A stretch of 64,000 nt of DNA from Pycnopodia helianthoides. Its lineage: Eukaryota; Echinodermata; Asteroidea; Forcipulatida; Asteriidae. The DNA lies in contig CM063252.1 of NCBI GenBank assembly GCA_032158295.1, forward strand, positions 20,356,036 through 20,420,035. Reading direction: 5' to 3'. This document shows positions 11,978 through 23,600 of this stretch, piece by piece. Under the pieces are notes generated by a model. That model worked only from the letters and a program-made list of their open reading frames with translations. It made no database searches and was not told the origin of the DNA. Within the stretch, counting starts at the first letter, position 1; each line of letters opens with the position of its first letter. Made by a program: the position numbers and the translations under genes.

Positions 11978-14900
11978 GTCGTATACTGGACATCCCATGC
12001 AAGGTGTGTGGTGACCGTAGTTCCGGCAAGCACTACGGGTGTACGCCTGCGACGGCTGCAGTGGGTTCTTCAAGCGAAGCATTCGGCGTAATCGTACCTA
12101 TGCGTGTAAGAACCGTAGTGGTGGACCGTGCCCCATCGACAAGACCCATCGGAACCAGTGCAGGGCATGTCGCCTCAAAAAATGTATCCAAGTCGACATG
12201 AACAAAGATGGTAAGTTTCATGTTATAAGGATTCACGTTTTTATTTACCGGTATAAAAACAATTCACTTGCATGACAAAATATTGGAAATGTTGGAGAGC
12301 ACTGGCAGGGTCGGGAGAGGTTTATAGGTAAATGTAAGACAAGCCGCGTACGAAGAGACGGTTACAAAAAAGTATTGTGCATTTAACTAGAAATTTCATG
12401 TTTATCCACAATAAAAAGACACTGTTTCAGAAAATGATTTACATCAACTATTTATAGTAACCATTCTTACTATGAAGCTGAAGCTGACATGTTTGTGTCT
12501 TCACCTGTTGCTATTGTTATGTTTAGTGAAACACTAACCCAATGAAAGTATAAAAGAACTGGGTTAAGTAACTACCCAAGACAAAATGCTCAGAAGTATT
12601 CCCTTTGCACCTACAAATTGTATCATGGGGTAAAAATCAACACAGTGTTGTCAACTTTCCGATTTTCTCCGTCGAAAAGGGACAAAAAATCTACCCGTCT
12701 TTTGTGCAGCGCTCCCCGGGCTTCGTGAAAAGGAAGACGGGCGCATGAGAGGCACATGCCAGCTGCATAAACAGTCCTGTACTGACTGGGACAATGCTCC
12801 CCAAAGGCACCCTCCAAAGAGACCTGGTCCTTAACCAAAGACCGGCATACCTCAACAAGTGAATTAAGCTGGTTTCATTTCGTTATATTAATTTTTTATA
12901 GGAAAAAAAGATTTATTTCATCATGTATTATTTTTTTTTCTGTCGTAATGGTGTTTACACGTAATGTTGAAATAACTCTTTTCAGCCTGCCATACTGCTT
13001 CTTTTTAAAGTCAATATTATTTCGGGGTCAACATGACTTTATCCCCCCAAAAATTGTTGTGACAAATCATAATAAGACACAAATGCCATGACAATACATA
13101 CAATTTATAACAATTATTTTAAATTGTCTTATCAGCCGTTCAACACGAGAGAGGGCCACGAAACTCAACTATTAGGAAACAAATGGCGTTATATCTGAAG
13201 GAGTCAGCAGCAGCCGTCAACGATGTCTCAGGTCCGTTGGTAACTGCTTATTCCCCCCATGCGCAGACCGTGATTAGCCCGCTAGGTGGAGTGGAGGCGT
13301 ACGGAACACTCCTTGTCAGCACGCCAGAGTATGCCCTGCCAGCCGGGCCGTTCCCGTGTTACCCAACACCGAAGGTAAGCTTACGAGTTAAAATTGTCAA
13401 TGTCAGCATCCATCAAACAATAAACGCAAATGGGGCTGCAATAATCATTTACTAGCCTCTTTATACTGCATTATAAGACCAATGAAACTGCTTTGTAACA
13501 CGTTTATATTGTACAGAATGGAAGTCGTTCACGGTGAAAATGCTGTTATTCAAATAGTAAAGTTTCTTAACAAATTCCATAAAATTTCGTTCAAATTATC
13601 AAAACATTCATTCAGAATCTTCTTTAAAATTTCAGCACTATCCCCGAGACTACATCCGACCAATTCACACGAGTGTGGAGACGGTGTGTGAGACAGCTGC
13701 CAGACTGCTATTTATGAGTGTCAAGTGGGCCAAAAATGTACCTGCATTTGTATCACTACCTCTCAGAGATCAGGTAAGACACCAACATTACGATTGCTTT
13801 CACATTCTGCTTCGGGATTTACTTTTTGTTTTGTATTTATACAAATTTCGGCATCGTTCACGCTCGTCAATAATATCTCGCTCAATGGACAGAATGTGAA
13901 TAACCAAAATGACGTCAGTAGTTCTTGGTACACGCTGAAAAACCTTTTTACTAGAAAGTTAATGGATATCGACAAATGTCCTGTACACAAACTAATTACA
14001 CATTGGTAATAAGATCTCATAGACTTTTTCACACGTGGCATTGCAGCTAATGACATGTGTTGTGCAATTAATACCACCGTGAGAAACTACCATTATATAG
14101 ATCTACACTGGGACTGACATAAATCAATGGATACCTTCGTTGAACCAGACGTCAGAATATCCATCATTTAGCATAATCCTAATTACATGTAGATCATTCA
14201 TCAATATAATTACACGTACTTTATTTTCAATTGATGCCAAAAAAGCGTTTGAGCTGGGTAGGTGTGAACAGTTCATTATTTGACGCATAAAGGTCCAGGG
14301 TATATTTTCTTGTTATGAGGGGAAATGAAAAATGAAGCCTTGTGTTTTTCCATTAATGGTCTCAGATGTTTGTGGTAGAAGGTTAAGCCATGTTATTATT
14401 GGTTTGTTTTCAGTTGCTGTTATTAGAGGAAGGGTGGAGGGAACTCTTCATACTTGGTGCAGCACAGTGGCATATGACAATGGACGCTACAGCTCTAATG
14501 AATGCTACAGGTATAACATTTGACATTCATTTTGGCCAAACTAAACATTTTTAGATTTAACCAAAACGAAATTAACAAAGAAACAAAATTTTGATTTCTC
14601 AAAATTTGACTAAGTATACAAAACACAGATTAGACTGAAACAATTTGTGTTTGAAAACAAATTACGGCCCCCACAAAACTGTAGATAAAGAAGCAACGTG
14701 ATTTCTCTTTCCAAAACCGAAAATAACAAGTTACAACAATTTCTTCAGGTATGTCACCAGAAAACACACCGGCTGAAAAATTTGCAGCAATCTCCAGCGA
14801 GCTAAGAGTGCTTGAAGAAATCATTGTTAAGCTGAGACAGTTAGAGGTAGACGCTACTGAATATGCATGCCTCAAGGGAATTGTCGTCTTCAAGACAGGT

Positions 14901-15290
14901 GAGTGGTTAGAGTGTTATCCATTCACTTGTTGGGCAAAAATATCTAAAGGCGCATTTGAAAAAGAGACAAACACACTGGTGAATATTTCATGTGGAAACA
15001 ACACTAATGTCCTCAATAAATGTTCATGCTCTTTACACACAGACGTCTCCGGTGTCCATGAGACCTCCTCCGTTGCTAGTCTCCAAGACCAGTCGCAACT
15101 GACCCTCAGCAAATACATCACACTCCGACACCCGACCCAACCCTTCCGCTTTGGGAAGCTTTTGCTGCTCCTACCGACCCTAAGAGCCGTCAGACCCAGC
15201 ACTCTCGAGACCTTATTCTTCCGCCAGACCATTGGTTCGATGCCTATGAGTAGACTGCTGTGTGATTTGTATAAAGCCCACGAATTCTGA
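11978..15290 (+). CDS. NR2E1: Nuclear receptor NR2E1 (tailless/TLX), exons 2-7
   Basis: Orphan nuclear receptor and transcriptional repressor; in animals it patterns the anterior nervous system and maintains neural progenitors. Exons: 11978-12210, 13136-13374, 13636-13773, 14414-14510, 14749-14898, 15043-15290 (stop TGA). Exon 2 encodes both C4 zinc fingers with the tailless-type P-box [11 protein letters not shown] (most receptors have CEGCKG) and [13 protein letters not shown]. The next exon has the [14 protein letters not shown] extension and hinge. Later exons form the ligand-binding domain ([19 protein letters not shown], then [20 protein letters not shown]) and end in KAHEF, about where human NR2E1 ends. 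Exon 2 is one base short: between HYG and VYACDGC (12037-12041) a G is missing, so the frame breaks inside the first finger. All other exons are clean, so an assembly error is likelier than a pseudogene. NR2E3/PNR is excluded by the P-box and finger sequence. Confidence 0.95.
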
Positions 15291-16178
15291 AAACATTCGT
15301 CGAGGCATATTACCGGTATATAATTTCAAGCCAAAGTTAAGTGCCTTAAACATTTACGATTCCAAAGATTATGTTAAATTTGGGTTGCTGATATAATTCA
15401 ATTGTAAAGCGGACGGGTTTTTACATTCAATGATATTTATAAGGAAAAGCATTTAACATGTGTATTTTTTTAGTCAACCTTATTGCATTTGCTAGCATTT
15501 AAGCCCATCACCGTGAATCTTAACTCACCCACTGGACATGACAATATTAAAGTATATGCACTGATTTTTAACATTCCTACTATATCTTGATCACAACAAG
15601 AAAGTGTTGGCCCATTCAGACTGTTACTATGAAGACACATTGTTAACAATTAATTAAGTATAAATTAATAGAATATTTCTCAGAATGCAGGTTAGATTAT
15701 CCAAGACGTAGACAAGTTTTCTTGCCATTAGTGTAAGCTGGTGTTTCTGATTCATAACGCAGTTGTACCTTTATCATCAAATTTGTTTATCTCTCTCATC
15801 AGAGATGCTTTCAAAAATGTAAGCTAGTACGATGAAATTGGACAGCACAGATTTCTTTAAATATCATTTGATTATTACGGGTTGGGGTACCGGTCCACAC
15901 ATGGTCCACACAATCAAAGTTGGTTACGAGCTATATTGTTCTTAACCAGGTATACTGCCTCCCACTATGGCAGACAGGTGACTTCATTGCTATGAAGGTA
16001 CATAAGATTGTCAGCATCAAGACTTCACCGTTTTGACTTTTTAAACCTAAAAACAAGTCAAACAAAGTTGCGCCAAAAAAATAAATAATACCTCCTAATA
16101 GAAATTTGGCATAATCTTCAACCGTGTACACGTATTCATAGCATGATCATTTAGCCCTAATTTATTGCGAGCATCCTA

Positions 16179-16307
16179 AGGCCATATCCGAATTGGCGGC
16201 TACGGCTACGACTGTTGCTAAGGGTGTTGCCAGGGACGTCCTATACTTCAACACATGAAGACACGACGATCCAGCCATAGCCGTAGCCGTCAATTCGGAA
16301 ATGGCCT
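16179..16307. mobile_element. Short MITE with ~33-bp inverted repeats
   Basis: The left end AGGCCATATCCGAATTGGCG continues into GGCTACGGCTACG, and the right end is its near-perfect reverse complement. The whole element is about 129 bases with a short unique centre and no coding capacity. It sits between the convergent NR2E1 and AFG1L genes. The ends are seen directly; the superfamily is not identified. Confidence 0.8.
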
Positions 16308-17276
16308 CAATTTGTTATGTTTTCGTAGAGACAATCTAAACTGCACAGTATTAAGCGACAAAATTTCCTGTGTTAAAAACTTAATTAGATGAATGTGAAT
16401 AATAGTGTAAATAGTTTTTATACAATAAAGATGAAGCTATTCAATATTTTAACGATGTGTTCGTTACTCAGTGATAAGAAAAAAAGTGGGTTCCCTAAAG
16501 AGCCGGCTTTTGGACAACCGACAGTGCCTTTTAGATTTGATATTGGAGGATTTCTAAATAAAGACTTTGTTTTGTTACTAAGATATTACATGTTTACAGT
16601 GTTTTTATTTTATTTTTAAGTTTCCTTTAAGTAGTTGTGCTTAGAGATTGTAAATAAAAAAAATTGTTCTCATCTTTAACACACCTTCTCCTTTTTGGCA
16701 AACAGTTTTTTTTAAAGAAACTAGGTCAATTTAAAAAACAAATCAACACAAGTTTATTGGCCATTTGTTGCCCAAACTTTATTGCAATAAATAAAAACCA
16801 AGTTATTTAAAAACATCTTCCATTCAAAAATCTCATTTGATAATACAGATACTTTCATTGTTAAAATAATTTTATTCACAAACTGCATCAGAAAGTTATT
16901 TCAATGCAAGCGCAAAGTGTTAAATTCAACAGTAAAATAAGGAAATTCATAAAAAGGTTCAACTTCAGTGCAAATTTTTCCAGTCATGTTTTCAAGATAT
17001 ATCTTCAATGCTAGAATGTCTTCAGGTTGCTAGGGTTTGAAGGGATTTTACCAGTTCGGCTTAGGGGGGAAAGGGGGAATTCACCTCCCTTCAAATGCTT
17101 CTGGTGGGACGAAGTATGAAAGAAAAAATGAAGAAAAGTTTTTACTTTATGTCAACACTTTCTCAAAGCATCTAAAACTAAAGGGAAATTGTAACTGATA
17201 TGGGAAGGGGTGTAAAGTTTTGCATGAGCTAGGGGTGCATTGTACTATTGTTGTATAATAATCACAATGCAGTCCT

Positions 17277-17413
17277 GGGGTCGATTTCACAAAGAGCTAA
17301 GATGTGAATCAATCTTAATTGCTAAGCAAAGTGTGATGTCACAATACAAATTACCATGGTAATAATGACAACTCATCTTAAGATGAATCTTAGTGCTTTG
17401 TGAAATCGACCCC
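17277..17413. mobile_element. Palindromic MITE with GGGGTCGATTTCACAAAG ends
   Basis: The two ends are exact inverted copies over 18 bases (GGGGTCGATTTCACAAAG) and imperfect copies further in, making a foldback of about 137 bases. The centre contains GTGTGATGTCACAAT. A decayed relative lies at 46771-46877. It is immediately downstream of the AFG1L stop codon, so it may fall within that gene's 3' UTR. Confidence 0.85.
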
Positions 17414-17657
17414 TGGTTCACCTTACTGTAGCATTGAGGATCAAGAGGGATGAAGGAGTCGACACTTTCCTACTTTTATCAGCCATGTAAATTAACACGA
17501 TTTTTACAATCCTTTTCAATTTTTCCGTCAAACCCGTATATCAAAGTGGGATAGTCCAAACAACTCCTTGGGGAAGTTCTCATTTAATAGTGATCATAAA
17601 AATGCTACAACACATTTAAGGAAAAAAACTAAAATTGGGGAGAATTGATAGCTTTTA

Positions 17658-20600
17658 TCATAACTCTTCCTTCCTCACAGCTTGGTCTGTCTCCATGTTA
17701 CTCTGCCAGTATTCCTCCGTTTGCATCTCAGTCAATCTTGAAATTGTTCTCTCAAAGGCAAACAGTTCTTCTTCACCAGTAAATATACTTGCTGATGAAC
17801 TACCGACATCCTGCATGAAAAAAATTGCGACTTGCTCTGGTCAATGGTTTGGACAGCGAATTTAAAGGGAGCCCTCTTGTGGTAGTTAAGGTTGTAAGAC
17901 ACATTATAGAAATTATATCTGAAGGGAGCCCTCTAGTGGCAAAGAAAGTGACACACAACTTTCAAAGAAGAATTCATGAATACTCACCATACTTATATTG
18001 AGGTCATCCATGAGCATCCTACGATCGTCAAGGTCACGCTGGGTCAAATTACTTGTTGCAAACAGTTGCTCTGGTTCTGCATCGGACGAGCACACAAGTC
18101 TCACCTATGAAACAGAACACACACGTTACAAAATTGAATTAACAACATAATTTTGCCATCATAAACTTTCATAAATGATACAACTCCAAAATTGGATTTG
18201 TTTTTTGCAAGCCAACTTTCCCATATTTGATCATAATCAACTGCATTCCTTTAATAAACTACACTCCTTTAATCAACTGCACTCCTTTAAAAAAAGATAA
18301 TAATTGAGCATACAAAACAACAGACTACTACAGGATAGAATCAGTCTATCTTCAAATTTGTAATGAAAAAAGTTGGTACATGTTTATAATTACCTTGTTA
18401 TCGTAGAAATTGTCAACCAATGTAATGAATCGTCTGGCAGCGGTCTTCATGTTCAGAGACATCTGGGGGATGTCTCGTATAAAGACTGTATCAAATTCAC
18501 GCCCAATAGCCAGGTAGTCAGCAGCCCCTAACGGCTTTACACAGTAAAAAAGCATAGTTGTCTTTGTGAAGGTTTATGTATTTTGCAGTACTAATCATAT
18601 TGACAATTACAGTGGTCTTTTCTTCTTGTTTTATGCTACAGGACAGGGATCTAGCGTAGCGTCTGGTAGATCAGTCTACTAACTAAGAATCAATATTCTG
18701 ACTAGGAGGCTAGCAGTCAATTTCACATTCATTCAAACCTACTCTCTTAGGTTACATTGAACCTTCTCCTTTAAACAGGTCAAACCTATTCCTTCATTAG
18801 TCTACATTTTCCTTCATTCCTTTGAACCTACTCCCTCACATTACATTGAACCTTCTCCTTTAAACAGGTCAAACCTATTCCTTCATTAGTCTACATTTTC
18901 CTTCATTCCTTCAAAACTACTCCCTCACACTACATTGAACCTTCTCCTTTAAACAGGTCAAACCTATTCCTTCATTAGTCTACATTTTCCTTCATTCCTA
19001 TGAACCTACTCCCTCACACTACATTGAACCTTCTCCTTTAAACAGGTCAAACCTATTCCTTCATTAGTCTACATTTTCCTTTAGTCCTTCAAACCTACTC
19101 TCTTACATTACATTGAACCTTCTCCTTTAAACAGGTCAAACCTATTCCTTCATTAGTCTACATTTTCCTTCATTCCTTTGAACCTACTCTCTTACGTTAC
19201 ATTGAACCTTCTCTTTCAAGGGGTCAAACCTATTCCTTCATTACAGTGTACATTTTCCTTCATTCCTTCAAAACTACTCCCTCACACTACATTGAACCTT
19301 CTCCTTTAAACAGGTCAAACCTATTCCTTCATTAGTCTAAATTTTCCTTTAGTCCTTCAAACCTACTCTCTTACATTACATTGAACCTTCTCCTTTAAAC
19401 AGGTCAAACCTATTCCTTCATTAGTCTACATTTTCCTTTAGTCCTTCAAACCTACTCTCTTACATTACATTGAACCTTCTCCTTTAAACAGGTCAAACCT
19501 ATTCCTTCATTAGTCTACATTTTCCTTTAGTCCTTCAAACCTACTCTCTTACATTACATTGAACCTTTTCCTTGAAACAGGTCAAACCTACTCTTCCTTC
19601 ATTAGTCTCTATTTTCCTTCATTCCTAGAACCTACTCTCTTACGTTACATTGAACCTTCTCTTTCAACAGATCAAACCTATTCCTTCATTACAGTGTACA
19701 TTTTCCTTCAAACCTACTCTTACATTACATTGAACCTACTCCTTCAACGTGTCAAATCTATTCTTTCATTACAGTGTATCTTTTCTTCCTTAGGTTGAAC
19801 CTATTTCTTAAGGAAAACTTTTCTGTCTTCAAGTCTAACCTATTTCACTCATTACCTTAAACTGATTCCTTTCGAACACAAGACTCTACAATTCCTTTCT
19901 TATATGGGGATCACATTACATTGCACCTCCTCCATATTTCTTCAAACCTAATGCAGAAAAACAATCTAGCCTGTTTCCTGGATTGACATCTGGCCAATTT
20001 TACACAGGCAACATTGTAACAATACAATGCATACATATTATCAATCATTTTCAGTACACACTTCTGAAAAATTATTAGGGCCAGTGACGATTTTACAAGA
20101 AAAAATACACAAAAATGTTTTTGCAGATTTTTCAGGCTCTTTTCCTAATGGTTCACATGGCTATCCTGATGGATATTAATAAACAATCTGAAATAGATCT
20201 TACCTTTTCACATAGATCAGAGAATGAAAAGCTTGCAACTCGTCCACATGCTATTGGTATTCTCAATTCCCTGCCCATAAGATGGATGGTTCTACTAAGA
20301 ATAACTGAAACAAAGAGACAAGAAACACGATTTTGGATTGATTCCAACATTGATCTAAGGCCAAACAGTAAATGACTAACAATAATCTAAGACCAGACAG
20401 TAAATTACTATTGATATTGATAAAAACTAAAAATACCCAGTTCTTATAATAATAGCGCATTTTACATTTTTTACGATTTTGGATTGATTCCAACATTGAT
20501 CCAAGGCCAAACAGTAAATGACTAACAATGATCTAAGACCAGACAGTAAATTACTATTGATATTGATAACAACTAAAAATACCCAGTTCTTATAATAATA

Positions 20601-23600
20601 GCGCATTTTACAATAATGCATCAATGCACTTTAAATTATTGCCCAATACAATTTCTGTAATCTTTCTCAGCTCCCTTGGGAGTATACATCCCCGAGCTAC
20701 CAGGGTGCTCCAAAGGCTTTTTCAAACACAATATCAACCTCTACCCTTGCAGGTACCCATTTTTACCCCTAATTTATTATAGTAATGCACCTTCCTCAAC
20801 GACACCAAGTGTCATGACCGAGATTTAATTCCACACCCGATGACTTAACCATCAAAACTTAAGTCCAGTGCACTAGACCATTCGGCCATGACACGCTAAC
20901 TATTACTACTCATGTCACCATACTATATATTTCATTCCTTGAACCTTCTCAGCTACCTGGGGTTGTACACAATCTTTGCTGCCAAGTATGTAACACATCA
21001 AGTTAACCCAAGCACAAGAACCAACTCTGCTAACATAGGTACCCAATTACTCCTGGGTGGAGAGAAGCAATTACAGTCAAGTGTTTTGCTCAAGGACACA
21101 AGTTTTATGACTGGGATTTGAATCCACACCCCTATGTTTTTGCCACCAGAACTTGAGTTCGGTGCACTAGACCACTTGGCCACGACACTACTTCAGTTCC
21201 ATAATTTCAAAATGTTGTCTGCATTACTTACCAGCATCCTCTCTCTGTGCCAAGCTTTCAAATATTCTGTCCATTTCCTCATCAGCATTGCACTGACTCT
21301 TTACAAAGAATACTTGGCCTCTTTCAATGGCTTCTGAAAAACAAATTAAATCAATATACATAGAGTTAATAAATGCTTATTAGTCTGTCCATATCCTGCA
21401 AGTAAAATTAAAGTTAGAATGTGTTTGCTTCTGTCAAAAGCACTTCACTTTCACTTGTTAACATGTAGCTAATGGTATGCAGTTAAATTATGGTTTTTCA
21501 TTCATCCTTTATCTTGGCTATTATTGTATCTAATTGCGTGGATAAAAGTAAACAATTATCACAGAAAACCAACTTACCTAATTTTCGATAATCAATGCCT
21601 GAGTCTAGTTGTAGCCTATTACAATGACTCTGAAAATACAAATCGTACAAAAACTCATCAATATATGTAGTGCGTCGTGGACGAGTGGTTCAGTGCACCA
21701 CACTCAAGATCTAATGGTTGAGTCATCAGAGTGTGGGTTCAAATCCCGCTCATGACACTTGTGTCCGGGAGCAAGACACTCAAATACAATTGCTTCTCAT
21801 CACTCAGGAGTAAATGGGTACATGCGAGGGTAGAAATTGTTGATGTAATTAACTAGCAGCTTGTGCACCCAATTGGCTGCCTGTGCTGCATAAATTGAAG
21901 CTGCATACTCTGCATGAGTTGAGATGGTTACAGAAATGCTTAATGCCCAATGAATCAATCAAGTCAAGGCCATACAACATCTCAAGCCAAAATCCCAATG
22001 AAAATGTGTAGTAAAAAAGTGAGGCGCTTTGGCTCAATGGGTTTAAAAGCGCCTAATATATTCCTATGATTATTAGTATATAAACAAAATGTCAATCAGT
22101 GAATAAAACCTTTATCAAGACTTCTGATAACACAGCGAAAATATAACACTTTTTATCTAGGTGAAATAATTTTAGCTGATCAACCCCCTCCTTCCTCATA
22201 GTGCCGAGTTATTACCTTTAATATTTCAATAAAAGGAACAAAATTACTGCGTTGAAGTCCATTCTTGTACAAGTCATCCGGCTCTCTGTTAGATGTTGCC
22301 ACAACAACAACTCCGTTGTCAAACAGCTCAGTAAACAATCTCTTTACGATCATGGCATCTGCTATATCAGTCACCTGTCAACAAGGAGTGTAAGAGACCA
22401 CTTATTAAATAAGTTTTAAGCAAATATTTAATTTTTGATTATCACAAGTTAACTTAAACATTTGCTTTTATTACATACAGCAACAACATGAAAGTAATCA
22501 GTAACAAAACGAAAGTAAGAAATCAATGTTGGGAGTTGTACACAAGAACTAATAAAGTTCAGCTTATGGAATGAGCCTCAAGATTAAATTTTAAAAAAGC
22601 AATACATTCGATATCACTAGCAATATATGCAAGAGTGGAGTGTCAAAACATTTGTCAAATCTGTGTGATAAATTGTATAGTAAATTACAGAGAAATAAAG
22701 GATATTGCACAAAATATACCAGTATCAGTAAAGTTATCAATGGTCATAACTTTAAATCCATTGTACAACAAAAGTCAATAATTGCTGTTGCATGACAACA
22801 TTCATGAAATATGTTTCTAAATGAAAAACAAATTATAGTATGAAAGAAAAGACAATAACATACATTCAACATTAAAAATGTAACCATCAGTGTGACCAAA
22901 TAAGAACAGAATTATTCAATGAAGGGAACAAAATACAGTTAGTAAAATCAATACAATTTAATTTATAATACATTTCAATTCACACATTTTTAGAAATGCA
23001 TCCTTGAGGAGCACTCTTTTTCACATAGACTTTGTAAACAAATTTCCTTGTGGAGCACCCAGGCCTTTAGAAATTCCATGTGGAGACCTTTTGTTTTCCC
23101 TTTTTTGTTTTGTCCTTGGTCTCCATAAAGTACCGAAAGTGAGGGCATACGGGAGGGACAAAAATCAAACAATGCACACATAAACATAATTAAATTGTCT
23201 GCTCTGAACATTGCATTGAACAATGCATGTAAGAGGAACTGATAGCATCCAGAAACTGAATTATGTTCTTCATGCAAAGCAAGCACATCTTAACTAAGAG
23301 GGAATTTCACAAAAATTTCCCTTGCAACAAAGGTATACAAAAGCCTTACCTGGAACTCATCAAAGCAGAGTAGCCATGTTTCGCTACTGATGTCCTTAGC
23401 TACAGGTGAGATGGGATCAAAGGGACGAGGCTTGTGACTATCATGATTCCTGGGGATCTGTCTCTTCACCTCATGAATTCCTTGGAGAAGAAGATACAAA
23501 ATATTAGGAAAACAATTTAGAATAATAAACTACTCATCGACTTAAAGAATCAATTGGTCAGAAAATGGCACAAAGGTCAACACTCAAAAATAATATCTAA

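Noticed and set aside
11978..12210. NR2E1 as a processed or dead pseudogene because of the frame break
   Set aside because: Introns are present, every splice site is sound and all other exons are open and conserved. A sequencing or assembly indel explains the single break better.
14915..15232. 105-codon minus-strand frame over NR2E1
   Set aside because: Antisense shadow of the ligand-binding domain exons.
19559..19798. 79-codon frame rich in Tyr, Ser and Phe
   Set aside because: It is the translation of the 89-bp minisatellite. The period is not a multiple of three, so the frame is not preserved from unit to unit.
21670..21760. tRNA-like sequence with A and B boxes
   Set aside because: It is the head of a SINE: the same head plus body recurs in four places and the arms do not form a sound cloverleaf.
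22990..23286. 98-codon minus-strand frame inside AFG1L
   Set aside because: It lies wholly in the intron between exons 4 and 5, and the exon joins are complete without it.
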